In this document: positions 24,602-29,138 of the stretch, piece by piece
How the letters are laid out: each line of letters begins with the position of its first letter
Position numbering within the stretch: the first letter of the stretch is position 1
Source of the DNA: a virus
Strand: one strand, 5' to 3'
IMG/VR virus record: IMGVR_UViG_3300048672_001183
Location: 1 to 32,039 of that record
DNA: 32,039 nucleotides
The notes under the pieces: model-generated
Told to the model about the DNA's origin: nothing
Database searches by the model: none
The model's input: the letters and a program-made list of their open reading frames with translations, nothing else
Program-made: the position numbers and the translations under genes

Positions 24602-24655
24602 ATTGCTTCTCTAATCCTGGGTTTTAGGTATTGCTTCTCTAATCCTGGGTTTTAG
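24602..24655. repeat. Tandem 26-bp direct repeat, two copies, period 28
   Basis: Identical 26-bp units at 24602-24627 and 24630-24655 begin ATTGCTTCTC and end GGGTTTTAG, with a 2-bp spacer. They lie between the iteron tract and the stop codon of the polymerase-like gene. On the minus strand each opens with CTAAAACCC. Exact duplication this short suggests protein-binding sites or a recent slippage event. Confidence 0.85.
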
Positions 24656-24659
24656 ATCT

Positions 24660-25730
24660 TCATTCTTTCCATCCGGCTTCGATTTCTACTGTAAAGTTAT
24701 ACTTCGTCAGCGCTTTGATCTGACATTGAAGTTTTTGAAGATCCACCTCTCTATCGCAAATGAAGCCATCGTGCTCACAAAAATAAAACACCCCTTGCTC
24801 ATCAAGTGACAACCTGATGACATCGAGCACCTGCCGCTCAAGTGCAAAATAAACAGCCCACTTTTCTTTAGAGGTTTTGACAGGGTATCTGCGTTCAATG
24901 TATTTCCAAACCGTCTTGATGCAATCCCGCAGGGCACTAAGCATCGGATCGGTTTTAAGCCTTTCCATTTTCTTAACATCTTCACCCAACATATCGAAGA
25001 TGCTCTTGTATGGATTCGCCGAGAGCTCCGCACCATTGAACAACGAGTTTATCACGGTCTTCGCATCATCGTAGCTTAGATCCGAGAGCGCAGCGATGTG
25101 CCGTCGGAATAGATTCTTGTTGTTCAGATAGTGATCAATACCAGCGACGAGGGGTATCGGACATTCACAATACAGTGCCAGTTGTTTCAAGAGGGTTGGC
25201 GCTGCCGCTGAGATGTCATAGTTATACGAGAATCCGTGGCCTGTCCAGAAGGTTTTCTTCGCCATTCTAGACATCATTTGCAGCGGGTGCCAGAGCCGGC
25301 TTGATTTGTCGTTATAGACGAATACCTTAGCATCAAGCTGCGCACGAACAGCTTCACGAATCTGTGACTCCTGCTTTGAAAACAGGACGAGATCATCAAG
25401 ATCAATTGCCGGCTTGATGCCATTGCTGATCAGAAGCTCAGCAATGTAGTTTATGCCGAGAGGAAGAGATTTGTAGTAGCAGTAATGCGCCTCGTAATCT
25501 CTGCCGTGCTCTTCAACGGTCATCCCAGTGCTATAGTTGAATGTCTTAACGAAAAGCATCGTCCGGAGCCAATCGGCAAGTGGATGTCCCTTCGAGCCGA
25601 ACGCTTTGTTGATTTTGTGCGCCGACACAGCATACGATACTGTCGGAGACATATTTGTGACAGTGAAAGCAAGAGCCTTCTTGATTCGTTTTCCGACACG
25701 AGCATCGCTAAAATTTGGCTGATACATCAT
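24660..25730 (-). CDS. Miniature family-A-like polymerase (putative), 356 aa
   Basis: Three motifs in order resemble the family-A polymerase palm and fingers. Motif A: NYDISAAAPTLLKQLAL (D172). Motif B: DDAKTVINSLFNGAEL (K224, G233), close to AKTINFGVLYG of bacterial Pol I; the usual Tyr before the Gly is Asn. Motif C: FYFCEHDGFICDRE (H320, D321), against HDE in Pol I. D-to-K spacing is 52, as in Taq or E. coli Pol I (53), not T7 RNA polymerase (94). K-to-D is 97, shorter than about 122. No exonuclease domain is present, and 356 aa is far below the usual 550 or more. The start at 25730 overlaps the GIY-YIG stop (ATGATG; AAGGTGG upstream). Function, DNA or RNA synthesis, is inferred. Confidence 0.58.
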   Translation of the reverse strand: MMYQPNFSDARVGKRIKKALAFTVTNMSPTVSYAVSAHKINKAFGSKGHPLADWLRTMLFVKTFNYSTGMTVEEHGRDYEAHYCYYKSLPLGINYIAELLISNGIKPAIDLDDLVLFSKQESQIREAVRAQLDAKVFVYNDKSSRLWHPLQMMSRMAKKTFWTGHGFSYNYDISAAAPTLLKQLALYCECPIPLVAGIDHYLNNKNLFRRHIAALSDLSYDDAKTVINSLFNGAELSANPYKSIFDMLGEDVKKMERLKTDPMLSALRDCIKTVWKYIERRYPVKTSKEKWAVYFALERQVLDVIRLSLDEQGVFYFCEHDGFICDREVDLQKLQCQIKALTKYNFTVEIEAGWKE

Positions 25731-26167
25731 ACCACCTTTGGCAGTGCAAGGACACATTCGTCGATGTATTCGTCAAGCTTAGCAAGCTGCTGTAGAAGAA
25801 TGTCCTTTGCGAGCCGATGTTGCTTCAGCTTTGTTTGTGCAGGATTTTCGAACAAGCTTACAACCGGGTCATTTTTGCTTCTCTTGTTCAAGCAAAAAGG
25901 ATTCGACTTCTGCAAAGCGATCTGATGTTTTTCTTCTTTGAGGGCGCCGTCGATAGTTTCGTGCTCAGACAATGAGGCTCGTGACCAACCAGTTGGTGTG
26001 ATCCCGGCTCTAAGATGGATGCCAGTGAATCCTTGGGCACGATAGCAAGCATTGATTGCGACGCCAGAGCCCCAATAGTAATCGGTGCCGAAGTCGCCGA
26101 TAAGCGAGTGCTTACCAATGTAGAAGTATCCAGAGGTGTGTGAAATACGATAGACGAAGTGTCTCAT
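25727..26167 (-). CDS. GIY-YIG endonuclease, 146 aa
   Basis: The start MRHFVYRISHTSGYFYIGKH has both halves of the signature (FVYRI and FYIGKHS, residues 4-21). YWGSGVAINACYRAQG (about 31-46) corresponds to the 'YxGSGxxL' segment of phage SegE-like GIY-YIG enzymes. A Glu in ALKEEKHQIA (about E78/E79) and Asn in FCLNKR (N94) fit the metal-binding Glu and downstream Asn. The C-terminal 45 residues are a Leu/Lys-rich helix, perhaps DNA-binding. It is not closely related to the other two GIY-YIG proteins. The start at 26167 has AAAGGGA 5 nt upstream; this site can be sequestered by the leader RNA. The stop overlaps the polymerase start. Confidence 0.75.
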   Translation of the reverse strand: MRHFVYRISHTSGYFYIGKHSLIGDFGTDYYWGSGVAINACYRAQGFTGIHLRAGITPTGWSRASLSEHETIDGALKEEKHQIALQKSNPFCLNKRSKNDPVVSLFENPAQTKLKQHRLAKDILLQQLAKLDEYIDECVLALPKVV

Positions 26168-26173
26168 AGAGTC

Positions 26174-26298
26174 CCTTTCTAGGTTAGGATTACCATCCGC
26201 CGCCACAGTGGATGGGAGACAGATTGAACGAGGGTCCTAGAAAGGTCTGACTTTGCATCAGGGGAGCGTGGCGGCTTCACCCTCGTTCAATCTGTCTC
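26174..26298 (-). ncRNA. Structured 5' leader RNA: 19-bp stem, kissing loop, anti-Shine-Dalgarno
   Basis: Read on the minus strand. Stem 1 is a perfect 19-bp pairing of 26298-26280 (GAGACAGATTGAACGAGGG) with 26234-26216, enclosing a 45-nt loop. Stem 2 follows at once: CCATCC (26215-26210) with GGATGG (26198-26193), with an 11-nt loop holding GTGGCGGC (26206-26199). Loop 1 holds GCCGCCAC (26275-26268), exactly complementary to loop 2, a possible kissing pair. Loop 1 also holds CCTTTCTAGG (26245-26236), exactly complementary to CCTAGAAAGG (26183-26174), which contains most of the Shine-Dalgarno of the GIY-YIG gene. Translation of the GIY-YIG/polymerase operon is thus likely RNA-controlled. Stem 1 begins 6 nt after the promoter's TAAATA. 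Confidence 0.75.
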
Positions 26299-26301
26299 GT
26301 G

Positions 26302-26315
26302 TCTATTTATAGCGC
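26302..26315 (-). promoter_or_regulatory. Putative promoter of the GIY-YIG/polymerase operon (GCGCTATAAATAGA)
   Basis: On the minus strand this reads GCGCTATAAATAGA, the consensus with two extra bases (AT) inserted before TAAATA. The 19-bp stem of the leader RNA starts 6 nt after TAAATA, the same spacing as the hairpins after three early promoters, so transcription probably starts at the base of that stem. Confidence 0.5.
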
Positions 26316-26323
26316 CGGGCAAG

Positions 26324-26339
26324 AAAAGCCCGGGCTTTT
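26324..26339 (-). terminator. Hairpin after the small holin-like gene
   Basis: AAAAGCCCGGGCTTTT is a perfect 16-bp palindrome 3 nt after the stop codon of the 55-aa gene, continuing as TTTTCTT on the minus strand. It can fold as AAAAGC-CCGG-GCTTTT. An alternative 6-bp stem pairs CCGGGC (26315-26320) with GCCCGG (26328-26333). It separates the holin-like gene from the next promoter. Confidence 0.45.
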
Positions 26340-26342
26340 GGG

Positions 26343-26510
26343 TTACTTTTGCGAGAGCGGTGTGTTCGTGACGAATCGAAGAAGAATGTTCCCGACGGTG
26401 CCAACCAGCACCCCAGTGCCAGGCGGCAGAAGCTGCGAGAGCTCCACAACCCCGGTGAGCACATTGAAGTAGAACACCTTCGACTTCAGCAGTCCTTTGA
26501 GCGAATCCAT
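26343..26510 (-). CDS. Small membrane protein, holin-like, 55 aa
   Basis: The protein MDSLKGLLKSKVFYFNVLTG continues with VVELSQLLPPGTGVLVGTVG and NILLRFVTNTPLSQK. Two hydrophobic stretches (about residues 12-30 and 33-47), a short basic start and the NxxLRFVTxxPL ending match small phage proteins often annotated as holins or holin-like. The start at 26510 has AAAGGAT 9 nt upstream, and a promoter motif lies 42 nt upstream. It is transcribed divergently from the early operon. No endolysin follows it, so the lysis role is uncertain. Confidence 0.65.
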   Translation of the reverse strand: MDSLKGLLKSKVFYFNVLTGVVELSQLLPPGTGVLVGTVGNILLRFVTNTPLSQK

Positions 26511-26551
26511 ATCGTATCCTTTATGCGTTATGTGTTATGGCGAAGTGCCGC

Positions 26552-26563
26552 TGTATTTACTGC
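26552..26563 (-). promoter_or_regulatory. Putative promoter motif (GCAGTAAATACA) of the holin-like gene
   Basis: On the minus strand this reads GCAGTAAATACA, followed 5 nt after TAAATA by a weak GGC-N5-GCC stem. It lies 42 nt upstream of the 55-aa gene and back to back with the plus-strand promoter at 26615, making 26511-26671 a divergent control region. Confidence 0.5.
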
Positions 26564-26614
26564 AGCAGGACAACCTTGAAGATCACCAAAATTCTTGCTG
26601 GAATTCGGGCGGAT

Positions 26615-26626
26615 CCGCTAAATACA
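26615..26626 (+). promoter_or_regulatory. Early plus-strand promoter 1 (CCGCTAAATACA) with leader hairpin
   Basis: Perfect match to the consensus, inside a local palindrome GCGGATCCGC. A hairpin GACGG-N9-CCGTC (26630-26648) begins 6 nt after TAAATA. The rest of the leader, from GTCTCTAACC to the ATG, is the same as that of the next early unit at 27067-27095. It lacks the GTCCGCAC upstream element. Confidence 0.7.
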
Positions 26627-26671
26627 CTCGACGGCGAAAGATACCGTCTCTAACCTCTGAAAGGATCTAAA

Positions 26672-26869
26672 ATGCTGATTACATACACCCCAGAAACCGC
26701 TGCCGAGCTCGAGATTCAAAAGCTTCGTCGTGTGATCCACTTGATGGCGCTCGATGTTGTTGAAGCCCGCACAATGATTCGGCAGCTTCCACTCTCGCTC
26801 GCTGCTTGCCTGAAGCTGAATGATGCGCTTCGCTTGAGCATCACTGCATTCGCCGGAGATCAAGAATGA
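26672..26869 (+). CDS. Small hypothetical early protein, 65 aa
   Basis: MLITYTPETAAELEIQKLRR and the following RVIHLMALDVVEARTMIRQL form an amphipathic helical protein that may dimerise as a coiled coil. It is first in the rightward early transcript, preceded by AAAGGATCT 6 nt from the ATG. Its TGA overlaps the ATG of the next gene (ATGA), so the two are coupled. No domain is recognised. Position suggests an early host-takeover or regulatory role, which is inference only. Confidence 0.7.
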   Translation: MLITYTPETAAELEIQKLRRVIHLMALDVVEARTMIRQLPLSLAACLKLNDALRLSITAFAGDQE

Positions 26870-27042
26870 GCGACGATCTGAAGAAAGTGCAAGAAGCCTT
26901 TGCTGAGCTGATCCGCTCACAGGCCGAAGTTGATGAAGCACTGAAGATCGTGCTTCAAATCCTCTCCGGTCGTGAGGCCGCTCTGAAGGCTGAAGCCGAA
27001 GTTGTCTCAAAAAGTCCGCACAAAAACTGCTGTTCCCGCTAA
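26866..27042 (+). CDS. Small helical early protein, 58 aa, with C-terminus encoded by a promoter repeat
   Basis: The first 43 residues (MSDDLKKVQEAFAELIRSQA, EVDEALKIVLQILSGREAAL) form a clean amphipathic coiled coil. The final residues (EVVSKSPHKNCCSR) are encoded by a 50-bp element that recurs, non-coding, at 27556-27605 and contains a promoter. The gene has thus been extended into, or joined to, a promoter cassette; the CC near the end is unlikely to be functional. The ATG overlaps the previous stop. No domain is recognised. Confidence 0.68.
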   Translation: MSDDLKKVQEAFAELIRSQAEVDEALKIVLQILSGREAALKAEAEVVSKSPHKNCCSR

Positions 27043-27047
27043 ATACA
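26997..27047 (+). repeat. 50-bp promoter cassette, copy 1
   Basis: This segment, opening CGAAGTTGTCTCAAAA and including GTCCGCACAAAAACTGCTG and CCGCTAAATACA, is repeated at 27556-27605 with one A inserted and one substitution. Here it overlaps the end of the 58-aa gene; in the second copy it starts one base after a stop codon. It carries the full upstream element plus core promoter. Confidence 0.88.
27036..27047 (+). promoter_or_regulatory. Early plus-strand promoter 2 (CCGCTAAATACA)
   Basis: Perfect core match, with GTCCGCAC ending 18 nt before TAAATA. A hairpin GAC-G-GCA-N5-TGC-A-GTC (27051-27069) begins 6 nt after TAAATA; its sequence differs from that of promoter 1 but pairing is kept. 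It drives the 58-aa membrane protein and the 84-aa gene. Confidence 0.72.
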
Positions 27048-27092
27048 TCTGACGGCACAAGATGCAGTCTCTAACCTCTGAAAGGATCTAAA

Positions 27093-27269
27093 ATGTCTAA
27101 CTTCTTCAAAACTGCCGGTGTTACAGCTCTTGATGTAGCTGAGCTTGTAATCGGCGTGATCGCTGTTCTGAATTCGCCAATCACCGGCTTCGGCTGGAAT
27201 TGCTTGATCTACTTCGGTGCTGCCTCGTGCCTCCGTGGGCTGATCAGCTTCTGCTCCACAGAATCTTAA
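27093..27269 (+). CDS. Small two-helix membrane protein, 58 aa
   Basis: The protein starts MSNFFKTAGVTALDVAELVI. Residues of about 14-30 (DVAELVIGVIAVLNSPI) and 34-53 (GFGWNCLIYFGAASCLRGLI) are hydrophobic, suggesting a hairpin in the membrane. AAAGGATCT lies 6 nt before the ATG. It is the first gene after promoter 2 and is followed by the 84-aa gene after 30 nt. The function is unknown; holin-like, superinfection exclusion or signalling-inhibitor roles are all possible. Confidence 0.68.
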   Translation: MSNFFKTAGVTALDVAELVIGVIAVLNSPITGFGWNCLIYFGAASCLRGLISFCSTES

Positions 27270-27299
27270 TCCCTTAACAACTAACCTCAGGAGTCTAAA

Positions 27300-27554
27300 A
27301 TGTCAAATCTTCACCTCACAAACTTCCAAGAAGCTATCGAGAATCTCATCGAGCTCTCTGGCGAAAAGTATCTCACTGACGCCGAGATCACCTTTACACA
27401 TTGGGCTTGGGCGAACATCGGGAACGCTCGTGCCGTGTTCAATCAGATCATCACTGCTCGTCGTGGCGGCACTTCGGTGCATCCAGCGCTCTCAATGGCG
27501 CTTTACATCGAGCGGCAGAACGCTGAAGACGAAGGATACGGTGGGATCTTCTAA
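27300..27554 (+). CDS. Hypothetical early protein, 84 aa
   Basis: MSNLHLTNFQEAIENLIELS opens an acidic, helical, soluble protein; the middle (TFTHWAWANIGNARAVFNQI) is aromatic and could pack a small domain. It ends AEDEGYGGIF. The ATG has CAGGAGT 7 nt upstream. It ends the second early unit; a promoter cassette begins one base after its stop. The similar starts MSNFFKT and MSNLHLT in adjacent genes are probably coincidental. No family is recognised. Confidence 0.7.
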   Translation: MSNLHLTNFQEAIENLIELSGEKYLTDAEITFTHWAWANIGNARAVFNQIITARRGGTSVHPALSMALYIERQNAEDEGYGGIF

Positions 27555-27555
27555 T

Positions 27556-27605
27556 CGAAGTTGTCTCAAAAGTCCGCACAAAAACTGCTGATCCCGCTAA
27601 ATACA
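27556..27605 (+). repeat. 50-bp promoter cassette, copy 2
   Basis: Second copy of the element at 26997-27047, differing by one deleted A in the A-run and one T-to-A change before CCCGC. Here it is wholly intergenic and looks like the original arrangement, with the upstream element, core promoter and hairpin leader in series. Confidence 0.88.
27594..27605 (+). promoter_or_regulatory. Early plus-strand promoter 3 (CCGCTAAATACA)
   Basis: Perfect core with GTCCGCAC ending 18 nt before TAAATA. A hairpin TGTCAG-A5-CTGACA (27608-27624) begins 5 nt after TAAATA. It drives the long early operon from 27651 to 30212. Confidence 0.75.
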
Positions 27606-27650
27606 CTTGTCAGAAAAACTGACATCTTAACCCTCTAAAGGAAACTGAAA

Positions 27651-28100
27651 ATGGCTTATCAATTCTACTCCCTCTCGTTCAACGCTACACCTGGCTCACA
27701 GATCAAGTATCGTGAGCTTACAACCGGTGAGCTCACAACATTCACTGTGCCTGAATCAGGTGTTGTGCCGATCTATGTCGGCCAGACACGCCTCACTCTG
27801 AAGCACCGCTTGATGAAGCACCAGGCAGCACTTCGTCAGCTGATTCGCAAGGAGTCTGGTGAGCGAATTCAAGCGAAGAATTATCCGTTGTATCGATTCT
27901 TGTTCGACTTCGGTGTCAGCCCAGATCAACTTCAAATCACTTCGGCTTCTGCTCCGATCTCAGACTTCAGCTCGGCTTCTGAGCGTGCTCTGATCGCCGC
28001 ATTCAAGAACGCCGGCCTTCCGTTGATGAACAAGCTCTTGACCGGGGCTACGAAGCTTCCTCGCCCAGTGTTCGCTGGGATCCTGGCATCGCTCGTCTAA
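27651..28100 (+). CDS. GIY-YIG-like nuclease paralogue, 149 aa
   Basis: The motif halves are FYSLSF (about residues 5-10) and PIYVGQTRLTLKHRLMKH (about 40-57), followed by Glu in SSASERALIAAF (E111) and Asn in PLMNKLLTG (N127). The N-terminal half matches the minus-strand protein at 23248-23808 (TPG near residue 14, TVP, G-V--Y-G-T, then YPLYRFLFDFG against YPVYHFTREFG). It lacks that protein's charged C-terminal extension. GGAA lies 8 nt before the ATG. It is first in the longest early operon, so it acts early, unlike the terS-adjacent paralogue. Host DNA breakdown or recombination are plausible but unproven roles. Confidence 0.65.
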   Translation: MAYQFYSLSFNATPGSQIKYRELTTGELTTFTVPESGVVPIYVGQTRLTLKHRLMKHQAALRQLIRKESGERIQAKNYPLYRFLFDFGVSPDQLQITSASAPISDFSSASERALIAAFKNAGLPLMNKLLTGATKLPRPVFAGILASLV

Positions 28101-28109
28101 GGATCAAAA

Positions 28110-28406
28110 ATGTTGAACAGACAATACACCTACGAGGAGCTTCTGGATAAAATTCTAGATGCTCGGGATCAGGCGAAGATCGTGATTCCTGCTCAAACTC
28201 GCCAGCGAATTCTGGCGAATAACCTCACAATCCACGAGGTATTCAAGACGATTGACTTCGGTGAGATGTTCCCGTGCCGTGAGGTTGATCGAGTGAAATT
28301 CGTCACGAATCAAACTGTGGTGTTCGTGGCTCTTGGCCTTCAAGGCACCGAAGAAAAGGCATTCATTGTCTCAGCATTCCGGCTGATTCAGAAGGATTCA
28401 GAATGA
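28110..28406 (+). CDS. Hypothetical early protein, 98 aa
   Basis: MLNRQYTYEELLDKILDARD begins a mixed alpha/beta soluble protein; TNQTVVFVALGLQG is a hydrophobic strand and KAFIVSAFRLIQ a helix. AAGGAT precedes the ATG; the TGA overlaps the next ATG. It follows the GIY-YIG gene as the 73-aa protein follows the minus-strand GIY-YIG paralogue, with a faint resemblance in the TVVF region. No known domain is recognised. Confidence 0.68.
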   Translation: MLNRQYTYEELLDKILDARDQAKIVIPAQTRQRILANNLTIHEVFKTIDFGEMFPCREVDRVKFVTNQTVVFVALGLQGTEEKAFIVSAFRLIQKDSE

Positions 28407-28528
28407 CCTTCGTTCTAATCGGCTTAGCGATTCTAACGCTCGCTTTAGCTGTTCTTTTTAGCCCACTTCTTATGTGGATCATCATCGGGTGCTACATTAG
28501 CGCCAAAATTGACAAGGATACAAAATGA
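28403..28528 (+). CDS. Tiny single-pass membrane protein, 41 aa
   Basis: The sequence MTFVLIGLAILTLALAVLFS continues PLLMWIIIGCYISAK and ends IDKDTK. Residues 3-33 are hydrophobic, enough for one long or two short membrane helices, with a charged C-terminus. Both ends are ATGA overlaps with neighbours, and a GGATT ribosome site precedes the ATG, so coding is likely despite the size. The function is unknown; spanin, holin or inhibitor roles cannot be told apart. Confidence 0.65.
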   Translation: MTFVLIGLAILTLALAVLFSPLLMWIIIGCYISAKIDKDTK

Positions 28529-29037
28529 CTGATTCGTTCAACACCATCGAAGACCAACTGTTCAATGCGCTCTCAGATGCAATTGAGACGCTGACGCTCG
28601 AAGAGCAGCAAGCCAAAGAGCCACTTGAGCAGGCATTTATCGAATACCTGAAGCCATTCGAAGATGACTTCGATTTGAAGACGGTAGTGCAGCAAAATGA
28701 AGCTCGGCAGAAGCTGATGCCTGAGAAGAAGAAGATGGATGAAAAGGTGTTCGTGATTACACGACAAGCCTCACGAAAGATCGACAAGCTCGTAAAGACA
28801 TTTACTGAATTCCAGAATGCTGTTCAAGCAGAATTCAAGAGCGATCCAACTGTGATTCAGGCGCAAGCCGAGCTTGATGAGGCAACGGCCTCGGAGCGAG
28901 AAGCTGTTCAAGCAAAGATGAAAGAGATCGCCGATCAAACAGATCTGAAAATCAAGGCTCTTCAAGCCGAATACGAGGCGAAGTGCGAAGCTCTGGGTGT
29001 TGCTGTTGAGATCACCGAAGTAAAGGATCCAGTATGA
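28525..29037 (+). CDS. Coiled-coil hypothetical protein, 170 aa
   Basis: A Glu/Lys/Gln/Ala-rich protein, almost entirely helical (TLTLEEQQAKEPLEQAFIEY; ELDEATASEREAVQAKMKEI; KIKALQAEYEAKCEALGV). Heptad-like spacing over residues 90-160 suggests an extended coiled coil. It starts in an ATGA overlap with the 41-aa gene and ends in another with the 34-aa gene. No catalytic motif is seen. It may be a nucleic-acid- or protein-binding early factor; the family is not recognised. Confidence 0.72.
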   Translation: MTDSFNTIEDQLFNALSDAIETLTLEEQQAKEPLEQAFIEYLKPFEDDFDLKTVVQQNEARQKLMPEKKKMDEKVFVITRQASRKIDKLVKTFTEFQNAVQAEFKSDPTVIQAQAELDEATASEREAVQAKMKEIADQTDLKIKALQAEYEAKCEALGVAVEITEVKDPV

Positions 29038-29138
29038 CTTATTTTGCAGCATTCGTGGCCGGATTCGCCTCGGCATACTACTTCACCGAGGCTATGTGGT
29101 GGTTTATGCGTCGGAAGTCGCAGAAGGGAGCAAAATAA
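29034..29138 (+). CDS. Tiny single-pass membrane protein, 34 aa
   Basis: The protein is MTYFAAFVAGFASAYYFTEA followed by MWWFMRRKSQKGAK: one aromatic-rich helix (residues 2-25) and a basic tail, hence an inside-positive C-terminus. The ATG overlaps the previous TGA, and the stop shares a base with the glutaredoxin ATG (TAATG). The tight fit at both ends supports real translation. The function is unknown. Confidence 0.6.
   Translation: MTYFAAFVAGFASAYYFTEAMWWFMRRKSQKGAK

Noticed and set aside
24564-24655. CRISPR-like array
   Set aside because: Only three 11-bp and two 26-bp direct repeats, without unique spacers of regular length and without cas genes.
24660-25730. Calling the 356-aa protein a T7-type RNA polymerase that reads the recurrent promoter
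   Set aside because: Attractive, but the motif A to motif B spacing (52) fits Pol I and not T7 RNA polymerase (94), the protein is less than half the size, and no promoter-recognition domain is visible.
26174-26298. Group I intron remnant around the GIY-YIG gene
   Set aside because: The leader is strongly structured, but I see no P/Q/R/S core and no split host gene on either side.
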